Positions 1 through 10,089 of a stretch of 64,000 bases of DNA are shown one piece after another (position 1 is the first letter of the stretch; the number at the start of each line of letters is the position of its first letter). Source of the DNA: an uncultured Thermogutta sp. (GTDB lineage: Bacteria > Planctomycetota > Planctomycetia > Pirellulales > Thermoguttaceae); contig CAKZMM010000084.1 of NCBI GenBank assembly GCA_937128505.1, positions 62,001-126,000 on the forward strand, written 5' to 3'. The notes under the pieces were generated by a model, which saw only the letters and a program-made list of their open reading frames with translations, made no database searches and was not told the origin of the DNA. The position numbers and the translations under genes were made by a program.

Positions 1-986
1 GCATTGCCAGCCAAAATCCGATAAAACCGAGCAACAAAATCTTCCACAAAAAACGATAGCCGCTCATGCCTTCGACCCAATTCTTTCTTTGACCAGAAAC
101 TTCTTTCTTTGACCACAAACTCGGCCCCAGACTGACCATGAAAATACAAATGTAATCTTTTGGCGCATCAAAATTCGCACCATTATCCGAGGCTAAACGC
201 GGGAAAAAAAGATTAATGCCAATCAACACCCTATGCGTTCTGAGCTTCATGATGGCTGTGAATACGACCCGATATGCGACCCTAATCGCTAGAGCCGATC
301 CAAGGGCAAGCTTGCGATCTTAACCCGCCGAGGGAGCTGTCTCAAACCTTCGGCCGAAAAAAATCAAAAATTACTGAGGAGTTTTAACTCCGGGCGTTCT
401 CCCAGCCTTTTGATCCCAGTGGGTAAAAAAGTTCCGCAGGTCATCCCGGTGGGTAAAACAGTTCTACAGGAAAAAAAGTCCCTAGAAATTCTAATCGCTG
501 CCGAGAAAGCGGGTTAGGGGCAAACACCAATCGGGGCATTGCTCCGCGCCTCCCTTTAACAAGATGCATTTCGAAAGTAAACTCATATAATAAAACTGGG
601 TCCCGACGAATCATTGATCCATCGTCCTCAAACTGTGGCTTTTGGGGACATAAAAACACTCGGTCGCCATACGCCTCTGAGGAAATTGTGCCGGGTTTCC
701 ACTTGCCGAATTTCGACTCAAACATATGCGAATCGCATACAAAGGACGTCGGAGGCTGCGCGGGAAAGCTCTTTAGAACAATCTTGGGCTTAAATGCCAG
801 GCTATCGGCTTGGGAAACTGCGAGCTAAATTCCTCATGACGACCGCATCGGTGCCACCACTAGGGTGAACCGATGAAGAGCTTCCGACTAGGGGTGTGAG
901 CTATCCTGCGTCCGGATTGAAAGTTTTTTCAGACCAAGAGGCTGATCGATTACCATTACACGCTTTTTTGCTCGGGAGTGTAACCA
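1..986. other. Gene-poor leading region
   Basis: I see no convincing gene here. A 94-codon minus-strand frame (441-725) has no recognisable motif or ribosome binding site. Around 70-115 a short motif of about 20 bases (ttctttctttgacca) is repeated twice in tandem, and a second direct repeat lies at 412-470 (listed separately). Confidence 0.5.
412..470. repeat. Two-copy degenerate direct repeat, period 30
   Basis: Two 29-base copies (412-440 and 442-470) share the core cccrgtgggtaaaa and end in cagg, with a few substitutions. No function is evident. It is one of several short tandem duplications in the intergenic DNA of this window. Confidence 0.7.
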
Positions 987-1619
987 GTGAGCCCTCAAGT
1001 GACGGATGCGCGAAGTTTGACTCGGAATAGATGCTTTTCGAATCTCGGAGTTTTGCGCGCTTGTTTCTCGCCCCGGACCAAGTTGGTGTTTGGTCGCGGC
1101 GAAAGTCTGTTTTGGCGAGCCGGGTTTCTGCTCGTTGTGATATTGTTCCTACCCGCCAGTGCTTATGCCCAAGAATCTGCCGCGCCCCAAAGCAGTGGGG
1201 GCGGCGTGCAGATGTACGTGCTTCCGTACATCCTGGTGCTCCTGTGCATCGGTCTGGGGACCTTCATGGTTTGCACACCCAGCCGGCGGAGGGAGAGACC
1301 GAAGATGCTCGAGTGGAAATCGGCCCTGGGCATTGCCGAAGCTGTAGAGCAAGCAAGCGGTCCGCCGCAGATTGGCGTCGGCATGCGGATTGAGCAAGTT
1401 ACAAAACTTCTCGGTAAGCCCAAGATTGCTCGGCGTGGTTCCGAGATTTATCGGGAACTTTTTCAGGCGGGCAAACTCTCGGAGGATGAGGCGGCTAAGG
1501 AATACCTCACCTACGAACATCCGGCAGGTCGCTACGAGCTGGTTGTGCTCGATAGGCGGGTCGTCCAGGTCCGCCGTCAACCTCCCCCAGTCAAGAAAGA
1601 AGGCAGCGCTCATAAGTAA
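987..1619 (+). CDS. Small exported or membrane-anchored protein of unknown function
   Basis: The frame gives up to 210 residues from a GTG at 987. The first ~40 residues are atypical, and a later TTG/GTG near 1083 may be the real start. Hydrophobic residues 45-58 end in PASAYAQ, a plausible signal-peptidase site, and a second hydrophobic segment spans about 74-96 and would anchor the protein. The remaining ~110 residues are soluble. They contain GMRIEQVTKLLGKPK followed by a Tyr-rich strand and a C-terminal LVVLDRRVVQV. This pattern recalls the small BamE/SmpA-like fold, but the match is by eye only. The gene is isolated: the next gene is convergent on the minus strand. The function is unknown. 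Confidence 0.6.
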   Translation: MSPQVTDARSLTRNRCFSNLGVLRACFSPRTKLVFGRGESLFWRAGFLLVVILFLPASAYAQESAAPQSSGGGVQMYVLPYILVLLCIGLGTFMVCTPSRRRERPKMLEWKSALGIAEAVEQASGPPQIGVGMRIEQVTKLLGKPKIARRGSEIYRELFQAGKLSEDEAAKEYLTYEHPAGRYELVVLDRRVVQVRRQPPPVKKEGSAHK

Positions 1620-1732
1620 AAAGGCGGGAAATAAGAAAAGATCAAATCCGGACCTTAAATCAAATTACAGGTGCCCGAAGAGTCTTCCCGCCGATTCTTG
1701 TTCAGAAGAATTTTGCTTGTCTGCAACGCTCT

Positions 1733-2896
1733 TTAGGCGGCAGCTTTTCGCGTATGCTGTACGGGCACAGCGGCTCGACCGTGATAGAACCGGGCAATTT
1801 GGCCCACCAAAAGCCGCTGTTCTTCGTAAGTAAGCTCGGGAAAAATCGGGAGGGCAAGCACCTCTCGTGTCGCCCGGTAGGTTTCCGGCAAATCCTCCGG
1901 GGCATAGCCCAAGTGAGCAAAACATTCTTGCTCATGAAGCCCCAGCGGGTAGTAGATCTCAGTACCGATTTGTGCCTCCGTCAAATGGGTCCGCAGCAAG
2001 TCGCGATTACCCTCCGGCACGCGGATTACAAACTGGTTCCAAACATGTTTGGCAGCAGGATCCACGTAGGGCAAGCCAAGGATGTGATCCAACTGAAATT
2101 CACGAAATAGGTCGAAATATCGCCGCGCGTTTTCCGCCCGTTGTTTTTCCCACTGGGGAAGGTGGCGAAGCTTGACCCGAAGCACGGCAGCCTGGAAGGC
2201 ATCCAGCCGGCTGTTGATGCCGATCATCCGATGGTAATACCGGGGGTGCATCCCGTGGACACGAAGCAGGCGGAATTTGGCCGCCAACGTGTCACAAGCG
2301 GTGGACAGCATTCCCCCGTCCCCGGCTCCGCCGAGGTTTTTGGTTGGATAAAAACTAAAGCAACCCACTAAGCCCATTCCCCCTGCGGGCCGACCGACCC
2401 ATTGGGCACCGATTGCCTGGGCTGCATCTTCAATCACCGCAATCTGACGGGATTGTACGGTGGCCATCAGGCGGTCCATCGGGGCGCACTGCCCGAAAAG
2501 ATGAACCGCAATGATCGCGCGAGTACGCTCTGTTATTCGCGACGCAACATCCTTCGGATCAAGGTTGTACGTTGCCGGGTCAATATCCGCAAAAACCGGG
2601 GTAGCCCCTAAACGACTGACGGCACTGGCCGTTGCAAAAAAAGTGAAGCTGGGAACGACCACCTCATCCCCAGGCCCAATGTTTAACGCCATAAGGGCCA
2701 AAAGGAGCGCGTCGCTCCCTGAGGCGCAAGCGACCGCATGTTTCAATCCTAGGCACTCAGCGAATTCCCGCTCAAATTGGCCGACCGCTGGTCCAAGGGC
2801 AAAGACGCCGGAATCCCAAACCTTGGCCAGTTCCGCAAGTACGTCCTCTCGAAGTGAAACAAGTTGCCGACTAAGATCAAAAAAAGGCACCAGCAT
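1733..2896 (-). CDS. DegT/DnrJ/EryC1/StrS family sugar aminotransferase, cytoplasmic
   Basis: This is a PLP-dependent fold-type I aminotransferase of the family that aminates nucleotide-linked keto-sugars (WecE, WbpE/WlbC and relatives). An upstream ATG at 2923 adds nine atypical residues, so I start at MLVPFFDL, the usual beginning of the family. Visible signatures are GSDALLLAL (phosphate-binding turn), VIEDAAQAIGA with the Asp that binds the PLP ring nitrogen, and YPTKNLGGAGDGG with the Schiff-base Lys at about residue 186. The length, ~387 residues, is normal. Unlike the three paralogues at 14-19.5 kb it has no export signal, so it should act in the cytoplasm, probably in surface polysaccharide precursor synthesis. 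No partner sugar-nucleotide gene is adjacent, so the substrate cannot be named. Confidence 0.93.
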   Translation of the reverse strand: MLVPFFDLSRQLVSLREDVLAELAKVWDSGVFALGPAVGQFEREFAECLGLKHAVACASGSDALLLALMALNIGPGDEVVVPSFTFFATASAVSRLGATPVFADIDPATYNLDPKDVASRITERTRAIIAVHLFGQCAPMDRLMATVQSRQIAVIEDAAQAIGAQWVGRPAGGMGLVGCFSFYPTKNLGGAGDGGMLSTACDTLAAKFRLLRVHGMHPRYYHRMIGINSRLDAFQAAVLRVKLRHLPQWEKQRAENARRYFDLFREFQLDHILGLPYVDPAAKHVWNQFVIRVPEGNRDLLRTHLTEAQIGTEIYYPLGLHEQECFAHLGYAPEDLPETYRATREVLALPIFPELTYEEQRLLVGQIARFYHGRAAVPVQHTRKAAA

Positions 2897-4657
2897 GTTG
2901 CCACCTTTGGCGGGAGTTCCCAACCGTGTTCTGGATTTCTATCTTTCTTAAACGCGGGATTCTGGGTCGAAGCCGCAAAAAACGGGCATCGGCACCGGTT
3001 CGCTCAAATCGGGGTGAGCCCCCCGCTTTTTAAACCTTTTGTCAAATGGACTGCTGCGGGAGAATAAAAACTCAGGTGATCCACCGTCAAGGCGACTATA
3101 GGCCCTTTGTTTCTGCATTTCTGAATTTCTGCACCGAGCAGAAATACTAAGCGATGGGTAGCGGAGTCGGAGAAGGTATAGGAACCGCCGACCGCTTTCA
3201 CCCGATCAATCCCAAGCCAATTCAAGATGCCAAACCCGCCAATTATGAAACGTGTATCTTGGCTTTGAGCGCGGCGAGAACTCCGCCCAAGTCCGCAGGC
3301 AAATTCAGCCTTTCGTCAGATTCGCAGAGTCAGAGGAGTAATGTTTTAAGTTGGAAGGAAAAGCTAATTCCCGAAGTTTATGGGGTGGCCCACTCGTTTC
3401 AGCTATCGCCGAGAAGCTAAATGGCCAAAAAACCGAATGATGCGGAACTTCAAAGCTAATTGGAAAAGCCTGTGCACGCTGCTTCGGAGAGCCGGGACGA
3501 TTAAGGCGTTCAGCTAGTTCTCAACCAAAGGTTTGCCACTCCAGTTTTTCAACAAATCCATGGCAAAGACCCATCGTGCAAAATGTTTAGACGCTTTCGC
3601 CTCAAAGAAGGCTTTCCTCGCAGTCCTCACATGCTCCAATCCTGAGTTAATTTATCAGCTAGCAGATAATTGTTCACGCAGCGAAGCGTAAATCATTGAA
3701 AAAACATTATTAATTTAATCGTCTTATAAGCTTTAAGAGTTAGGGGCAGTCTAGGTTAGTCTGTATTTGGCTGAAAAGCAGCGCGCCCGGAATATGCGTA
3801 GCTCGGGCTTTTGAACCGGCTAAATCACAGCGTCCCGATTGAGCGGAATCCCTCCTCGATTCTTGCTTTGAGTTTCGGGACCTTAATTTTTGAGGCGGGC
3901 GGATTTCGAGGATCGCAAACGCGGTGCGAGGGTGAGCCGGGTTGGTTGCCAGAGCAGCAAAAGGTCAACGCAGTTTGTGCCCAATTTTCCAACTTTTTTT
4001 ACGGCCACTTTGATCTTCTTTGATAGCCAATTTGATAGCAATACACTACACTGCTTTGCGGATAACGATCGTAAAACTCCTCCAACTTAGGAACGATCGT
4101 GTTACTTCTACAACTTAAGATCGTCTAACGCCTGCAACGTAATTCTGGTGGAAACCGCTGAGCCGACAATCCTAAACCTATCCCAAAATCCGGCACTCTC
4201 AGAATGACGCCGGGGCACCGATTTGCTTCTGCTAGCGCGGTGTTTGCTTCCAAATTCGCCTCCTTCGGGGAGCCTTGGCTCATCCCGATTTGCTTTCGTT
4301 TGAACGGTGTTTGCCTCTGCTGCTGCCGTCAAAGCCACTCAGGACGAGCTTGATTCATTCAGGCCGAGAAGCGGAGTTTGAAATGCTTTTCACGGTGGGT
4401 TCGAGAAGCTTTCCTCGGGGGAGTGATTGCTTTTTGTTTAGCGCGGCAGTTCTTTAAAAAAGGCAGCTTTCAAGCTAAACTCATTTCTTCGTCATCGCTC
4501 GGGAAAGGCGAAGGTTTTTCGCATCCGGGCCTTCGCAGCCGCATGTCGGGAAGGTCCACAAGCTCTAAGGGCCGTCAATTACCCGCATTTCAAACGAGTG
4601 AACGGCGGACCCTTGGGGTGTCGCGGGGTAGGTTGTTGAGTACGAGGGATGTTTAGT
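2897..4657. other. Long intergenic region with weak tandem repeats
   Basis: About 1.7 kb with no supported gene. Short open frames on both strands show no family motifs. At 4064-4140 a unit of roughly 28 bases beginning aacgatcgt and containing caactta recurs two to three times with many changes, and its acgatcgt core is itself palindromic. I see no tRNA or riboswitch. Confidence 0.5.
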
Positions 4658-5650
4658 ATGATGAGTAGCGAAATCAAGGTTTTTTGGGGGCGTGCCAATC
4701 CGGAACTTGCCCAAAATGTCTGTTACTATCTCGACGAAGAATTGAACCGTGGCACCCTGAATAAGAGAACCTGTGCCGGTCGAGTAATAATTACTGATTT
4801 TCCCGACGGGGAGGTCCATTGCAAAATTGAAAATAATGTTCGCGGTAGGGATGTCTTTATCATTCAGCCTACGTGCCCGCCGGTTAATCAAAACTTGATG
4901 GAATTACTGATCATGATAGACTGCTTTAAGCGTGCTAGCGCGGGCCGGATCACCGCCGTCATCCCTTATTTCGGATATGCCCGGCAGGACCGCAAAGAGG
5001 CCGGTCGGGTACCAATCACCGCGAAACTGGTAGCAAACCTTATTTCTGTTGCTGGGGCAAATCGTGTCTTAACTATGGATCTGCACACCCCCCAAATTCA
5101 GGGGTTTTTTGATATCCCGGTTGACCACCTTCACGCCGGGCCTGTGTTTTACCGGTACTTTCAGGAGCGCGGCCTGCGGAGCGACGATATCGTCGTTGTC
5201 AGCCCGGACGAAGGAAGCATCAAACGAGCCATCCTGTATGCCACACAGTTGGGGGCCCGGCTCGCCGTGATTGACAAACGTCACGTCGGTACTTCAGTAG
5301 TACATGCGAATCTGATCGGTGGACCGGTTCAGGGGAAGGTTGCCCTGATTTTCGACGACATGATAAGTACCGGCGGATCCATCTGCGGTGCGGCACGCAT
5401 GGTCCACGAAGCAGGAGCCACGGCGATCTATTTGGCGGCCACTCACGGGGTACTATGTCCCGGTGCGGCCGATCGGTTGCGCAAAGCCCCTGCCGACCAA
5501 ATATTGATCACCGATACCATCCCCCTAACAGACTCTCGAAAAACCCCGAATATGGTCGTCCTGAGTGTGGCCCGGCTTTTGGCGGAAGGGATCAAGAGAA
5601 TCCATGACAATGAATCCGTAAGCCACTTATTCGAAACATCGTTCGCGTAA
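4658..5650 (+). CDS. prs: Ribose-phosphate pyrophosphokinase (PRPP synthetase)
   Basis: Transfers pyrophosphate from ATP to ribose 5-phosphate, making PRPP for nucleotide, His and Trp synthesis. Acts in the cytoplasm. The family is clear: FPDGEVHCKI near the N-terminus, the ATP/Mg region VIPYFGYARQDRK, MDLHTPQIQGFFDIPVDHL, and the PRPP-binding loop LIFDDMISTGGSI. Two ATGs lie close together. I choose 4658 because GAGGG at 4644-4648 is about nine bases upstream, whereas the ATG at 4649 abuts it. The product is ~330 residues, slightly longer than the usual ~315. P-II follows on the same strand after ~280 bases, so joint transcription is possible but not shown. Confidence 0.97.
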   Translation: MMSSEIKVFWGRANPELAQNVCYYLDEELNRGTLNKRTCAGRVIITDFPDGEVHCKIENNVRGRDVFIIQPTCPPVNQNLMELLIMIDCFKRASAGRITAVIPYFGYARQDRKEAGRVPITAKLVANLISVAGANRVLTMDLHTPQIQGFFDIPVDHLHAGPVFYRYFQERGLRSDDIVVVSPDEGSIKRAILYATQLGARLAVIDKRHVGTSVVHANLIGGPVQGKVALIFDDMISTGGSICGAARMVHEAGATAIYLAATHGVLCPGAADRLRKAPADQILITDTIPLTDSRKTPNMVVLSVARLLAEGIKRIHDNESVSHLFETSFA

Positions 5651-5932
5651 TTCGGTCGGCACCCACCTGGCGAATTTAAACGGACTCGCTCGTTTCGGTC
5701 TGGGTAGGAAAAAAGTTCCGACAGCTCGCCAAATGTGGTTCGAAGCTTGACCTTGGAAGCTAGGCTGCTGCTGTCCGCCATTAAAATTGTGGTGATCGGG
5801 AGCTTGAAAGCCGATACAAGACGCCCGTGGCAGGTCCGACAGAATAATTCCCTCTCAGAGAGAACAGGGCTTAGACTGATTTGCTTCGACTGATGTTGTG
5901 AATTTAGCTACCCCCAGATGAAGGGGTTCACG

Positions 5933-6280
5933 ATGAAACTAGTGATTGCGATTATTCAACCCGATCGTTTGGAAGCGGTAAAGGCTGCGTTAGCCGATGT
6001 GGAGGTATTTCGGCTAACGGTCATGGATGTCCAAGGCTTCGGACGCCAGCGGGGGCATGCCGAGCAATACCCGGGACATGACTTCGCCTCAAAGCTTCTG
6101 CGCAAAGTTCAGTTAATGATCGCCGTCAACGAGGAATTTTTAGAGCCCACGGTGAACGCCATCCTAAAAGGGGGGAAAACCGGGCCATCCGGTCAAATTG
6201 GGGATGGAAAGATCTTCATTCTTCCGTTGGAAGATTGCATCCGTATCCGAACGGGCGAACGGGGGCCAGACGCCATTTGA
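5933..6280 (+). CDS. glnB: Nitrogen regulatory protein P-II
   Basis: A trimeric signalling protein that binds ATP/ADP and 2-oxoglutarate and controls nitrogen assimilation targets. It has 115 residues from the ATG at 5933, which has AAGGGG six bases upstream; the earlier in-frame ATG at 5918 overlaps that site. The N-terminal strand MKLVIAIIQP, the T-loop entry GFGRQRGHAEQY, IGDGKIF and the C-terminal IRIRTGERG are all typical. Oddities: residue 51, normally the uridylylated or adenylylated Tyr at the T-loop tip, is Phe (PGHDFASKLL), while Tyr46 is kept, and the segment before IGDGKIF is two to three residues longer (KTGPSGQ). No amtB or glnA is next to it. Whether it pairs with GlnD cannot be told from here. 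Confidence 0.95.
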   Translation: MKLVIAIIQPDRLEAVKAALADVEVFRLTVMDVQGFGRQRGHAEQYPGHDFASKLLRKVQLMIAVNEEFLEPTVNAILKGGKTGPSGQIGDGKIFILPLEDCIRIRTGERGPDAI

Positions 6281-6922
6281 GCTATATCCCCAATCGCTCC
6301 GGGGTAAGAGGACTCGCCTTGCCGCTCACAATGCCGGACCCTTCTTAGCGGCGGAACTTGCGTAAATTAAAGCCGACTATAGCCCGTTCGCTCTTGTGCT
6401 GCCTATCCTGCCAAACCTAACACGCGCTAACTAAAAAATGACGGTGGGGATTCCCACAGAACATCTCCGACTGTGCTCTCGAGTTTCATCCGAAGGCTTT
6501 GATCTCGCTCCTCCTCCATTTTGGATTTAGCCGGTCCTGCATTTAGCCCCTCCAAGATTAGCCTTCTCAATCTCGCCACCGGCCTTCGGCAAAGCGACTT
6601 CTTGGAGCTTCCGGATCAAAGCACGCGCGATACCTTTCGCTCAAACAGCTCACCGAAAGAGCGTGCCCGAGGTTAAAGGACTAGATTCATTTCGGCCTTT
6701 TTGAGCATCAAACCGTGCGGTTAGCCCCACCATGTTTCAGTGTCAGATTTAAGAAAAAAGCAAGGAACGGGCGCGAGATCGTCGTGTTAAAAGGATCCAG
6801 ATCCTTCCGAACACCAAGGAATAACATAAAGAAAATAACGAAAATAATAATATAGACAAACTCTACCCTGCTAGGTGCCGTGCAAAGCACCGCCCCCTAA
6901 CCCATTAAGTTCACATGGGTTA
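6281..6922. other. Intergenic region, AT-rich at its right end
   Basis: No supported gene. A 60-codon minus-strand frame (6708-6890) encodes a hydrophobic stretch (VYIIIFVIFFMLFLGV) just downstream of the glycosidase gene. Its AT-rich composition alone explains this, and no ribosome binding site is seen. Convergent genes flank the gap, so terminators are expected, but I find no clear hairpin with a T-run. Confidence 0.45.
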
Positions 6923-9529
6923 TCAAAAGACTTGCACTTCGTACCACAGGGTTCGATAGTCAGGGCCAAGTTCGATGGCAGCTTTCCCGGACTGCGTTCG
7001 TACCGGTAATTCTTTCGTCCGGCGACCAGCGCCGTCGAGCGCCCAGGCTTTTAGGCGGCTAGCCGGTACCGACCACAGCACTTGGGCAGAAATCCCCTCG
7101 CAAAGGATCGGCTCTTTGCCCCAGTTGCGCCGCAGAGTCACGCGGTTTTCGCCCAGTTGCTCAAGTTTCCAACCGGTATTTTGAACCCAGCCGGTAGCCG
7201 CCACCAAAAAGCGACCTGGCCGATCAAAACCGCTACCTTCGATCGTGGTTAGGGTGATGGTGGCCCAATCGAGTCGAGTCGGCCCAACTTTGATCGCTAT
7301 CTCGCCAAGGTCCATCTGTCGTTCGCGCACAAAGCCGGTGAAAACTTTCGTCCGCGGGGTATTGACGAGGAAATAACCCGCCCCCTTCTCGCTCGTATCC
7401 CAGACGATTTGGCCCGTATCCGAAGCGAGGACATCAGCCCGCTTGCTCTCACCGGTCTCCGCAGGTCTGCTACCCCGTGGTGACAGTCGTAATCCGACAC
7501 CGTGGGTGATCGCCAGTTCGCTTGTCAGTCCAAGCTGCTGGGCAGTTAAACGCCACGGATCAAGAGTTGTGTGAAGGATTTCGCGTTCCCGTTCAGCCGT
7601 GAGCTCAAAGTCAATTTTTTGGCGTGCCTCACTGACGTCGCCCCGAAGCAGCATGGCAGCACAAGCCGGTGCGTGGACCAAGCGTGTGGGGTCGCCTTTA
7701 ATATCGAAGTAACTTGCCAAACGCAGCGGCTCAAAATCGGTATTATGGGAATAACCGAATACGAAAACGCCATCCCAACCCTGATACGCCGCAAAGGCGG
7801 CAATCATGGGAAAACCCTCCGCCGCATAGGAATTGGGGGTCGGGTGATTGTACTCGCTTACGGTGTACGCCATCCCCAGGATTCGCCTCGCCGCCAAGCT
7901 TGTCAGCGTGCCCCCCGGCGAGTTCACCATCGCGACGTTGCGGACATACCAATTCTCAGGATCCCAAGGTCGACCTGGGAAAGCCGGATGCTGCCAGTAC
8001 GAATGGGCGTCGATGTAATCCAGCTTTGCCTGAATGTGCACAGGGCTATAGCTGAGTTGGGTCCCGGAGACCAGTGATTTCACGCCTAAATCTTTCTTCA
8101 GGAATTCGTACATTCCCACCCAATAGCGGTATTCCGTGTCCCAGAGGAAATCTGAGAAATCGTGGCGTGCCATTTCTGTTACCCCCAACTCTCCCCGACG
8201 GAGGACGGGCACACTCGAATCCTCCAAAGTCTGCCCCGATTTAAGGCCGTAAACACCGCCCGGGCGCAGCGAAAACTTCGCGAGCTCATACACACCCGGT
8301 TCCAAGCTTGTGATGGTAATCCGCGCGTTCGCATCATCCCGATCCGGCAGAAAAACGAATCGGTATTCCTTCCATTCCGGGCTCAGTTGCACCGTGGTTG
8401 AAAATCCTAAGCGTTCCCAGGGCTCGTGGGCCATCATGCAGTTGAGGCTCAACGATCGTGTCCGATCGGCCCGAAGATAGCAGCTCAAGGTATACGCATG
8501 ATTTTTCCGCACCGCGACCCCCGGATGGGAAATTTGAGGCCGCCAAGGCACCGTTCCCTTTTTCTCGACAACAATACGAAGAAAAGCAGTGCCCTGCGGC
8601 CCACCAGATTGGGGGGTACACTGTACGAGCGTCTCCGCGTCGCGCTCGATTCGCCAATACTTTTCGAAATCGGGTCCGAACTCACCCCCCGGCAAAAGTT
8701 CTTCACCCAAAGGTATTTCGCCGACCCCCCATGCCCGGCGTAAAGCATTCGTTGTGCCGTACTTATCTAGCAACCAACGATTCCAAAGCTGACGGTAAGT
8801 TGTTGCATAGGGCTCCGGCAGGTCGTCCATATCGCCCCAATTCCAGACCGTAAACAAAGCGTCCTCGTTACTGATTTCAACAAAGGCTACTGCCGGTTCA
8901 TCCGTATATCGCGTTCGGGTGTACGGATTTAGGTGGGTAAGGAGATCTCGAGCATATTTCTTTTGAAGCTCGATCATTCGCGGTTCAAAATTCCCCAGCC
9001 CCTTATCGTAATTCGGACGCTGGTTGCGGTGCGGGAACCCTTCTTTCTCGTCGAGCCATCGGGACACATGTAAATTTATGTTCACATAAATTCCATGTTG
9101 TTTGAGCTGGTAGATGAGATAGTCCAGCCTGTCCAGCTTTTTAAGGTCAATGATCGTTTTATTCGGGCTATCCCCCCAAATCGAGTAACTATCCATGTGA
9201 TGCAATCGGACGCAATTGAACCCGAAACTCGCTACTCGCCGGGCAAGCCGCTCGGCATCTTCTTTCGTCGGAAAGCACGCCTCAAAGCACAGGTTGGTGC
9301 CCCAAAAACGAATTGGACCGGCATTCGTCACAAGTCGACCATTCTCCACCCGTACGAAGCCGTGCTTACCAGCCGGCTTGTCAAGCCAACCCGACACATC
9401 CGTCACAACTTCCCGATCACCATAGCTTACCTGGAACGGAAAAAGCTCGGCTCCTGTGGAGCTGCTAGCTCCAAGCAGGGACCAGGTACACCATGAGGCG
9501 AGAAACCACACCACCAGGCACTTGCACAT
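6923..9529 (-). CDS. Secreted glycoside hydrolase, clan GH-A-like, with internal carbohydrate-binding-like domain
   Basis: 868 residues. The ATG has AGGGAG about nine bases upstream and is followed by a hydrophobic signal sequence to about residue 26. The N-terminal part begins like a family 5-type (beta/alpha)8 barrel: IRFWGTNLCFEACFP, then FGFNCVRLHHMDSYS and YVNINLHVSRW. VEISNEDALF puts a candidate acid/base at Glu222, and YTVSEYNHPTPNSY a candidate nucleophile at Glu559. Between them, about residues 285-430, is a beta-rich segment resembling a CBM4/9-type carbohydrate-binding domain (YTLSCYLRAD, SPEWKEYRFVF). The rest is a C-terminal beta domain. It probably cleaves a plant or algal polysaccharide outside the cytoplasm, but family and substrate cannot be fixed by eye. 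The next gene upstream on this strand is 560 bases away. Confidence 0.85.
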   Translation of the reverse strand: MCKCLVVWFLASWCTWSLLGASSSTGAELFPFQVSYGDREVVTDVSGWLDKPAGKHGFVRVENGRLVTNAGPIRFWGTNLCFEACFPTKEDAERLARRVASFGFNCVRLHHMDSYSIWGDSPNKTIIDLKKLDRLDYLIYQLKQHGIYVNINLHVSRWLDEKEGFPHRNQRPNYDKGLGNFEPRMIELQKKYARDLLTHLNPYTRTRYTDEPAVAFVEISNEDALFTVWNWGDMDDLPEPYATTYRQLWNRWLLDKYGTTNALRRAWGVGEIPLGEELLPGGEFGPDFEKYWRIERDAETLVQCTPQSGGPQGTAFLRIVVEKKGTVPWRPQISHPGVAVRKNHAYTLSCYLRADRTRSLSLNCMMAHEPWERLGFSTTVQLSPEWKEYRFVFLPDRDDANARITITSLEPGVYELAKFSLRPGGVYGLKSGQTLEDSSVPVLRRGELGVTEMARHDFSDFLWDTEYRYWVGMYEFLKKDLGVKSLVSGTQLSYSPVHIQAKLDYIDAHSYWQHPAFPGRPWDPENWYVRNVAMVNSPGGTLTSLAARRILGMAYTVSEYNHPTPNSYAAEGFPMIAAFAAYQGWDGVFVFGYSHNTDFEPLRLASYFDIKGDPTRLVHAPACAAMLLRGDVSEARQKIDFELTAEREREILHTTLDPWRLTAQQLGLTSELAITHGVGLRLSPRGSRPAETGESKRADVLASDTGQIVWDTSEKGAGYFLVNTPRTKVFTGFVRERQMDLGEIAIKVGPTRLDWATITLTTIEGSGFDRPGRFLVAATGWVQNTGWKLEQLGENRVTLRRNWGKEPILCEGISAQVLWSVPASRLKAWALDGAGRRTKELPVRTQSGKAAIELGPDYRTLWYEVQVF

Positions 9530-10089
9530 CGTCTTGGCTCCCTGACATAAGCAAAATCTTAACGGTGAACCAAAAGTCGGGCTTGATCGCTGTTAACCGT
9601 AGGGGAATCTAAGGCGGGGTTTTAACAAAGACGTGTTGGTCCCATATAAGCGGTCTTTTCGGAAAATGGATGCTTTTATTTTGCGCGGTCACTGCACGAT
9701 AAAGAAGGCTTTCCATTTGCCGAAAAAATACTTTTGAGCAAGCCACAGTTTAAAGTCGCGCATTTGGCTATGCAATGACCGGCATTACCGCCCCGCTTTA
9801 AGCTCAGGGCTGCGCCGCGCAAACTTTCCCTTCACACGCCAACCGCAAGGTCCCGTCACGCGATGGCGATCAAGCCGGGACTATGAATGGGAGACCTGGA
9901 GCGACCCTGCGCCGCGAGTGGGCAGATTCGATAAGGGAGCTATAAATTCGGAGATGCCGAATTTTGTAGCAAGCTTCGCCACATCGATGGGAATTTTTAC
10001 GCCAGCTTCAGTTCGTGACGTATTCCGCCGGTTGCGTGAATAACGACCGCAAGCAGGCTGCCCAAGGCGGGCCGCTGGGGGGGCACCGC
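9530..10089. other. Intergenic region
   Basis: Separates two minus-strand genes and should contain the promoter of the glycosidase. No gene, RNA or clear repeat is seen. Confidence 0.5.

Noticed and set aside
441-725. 94-codon minus-strand gene
   Set aside because: No ribosome binding site, no motif and no signal; composition like the surrounding gap.
6708-6890. Small hydrophobic membrane peptide gene
   Set aside because: Hydrophobicity follows from AT-rich DNA; no ribosome binding site and no conserved neighbour relation.
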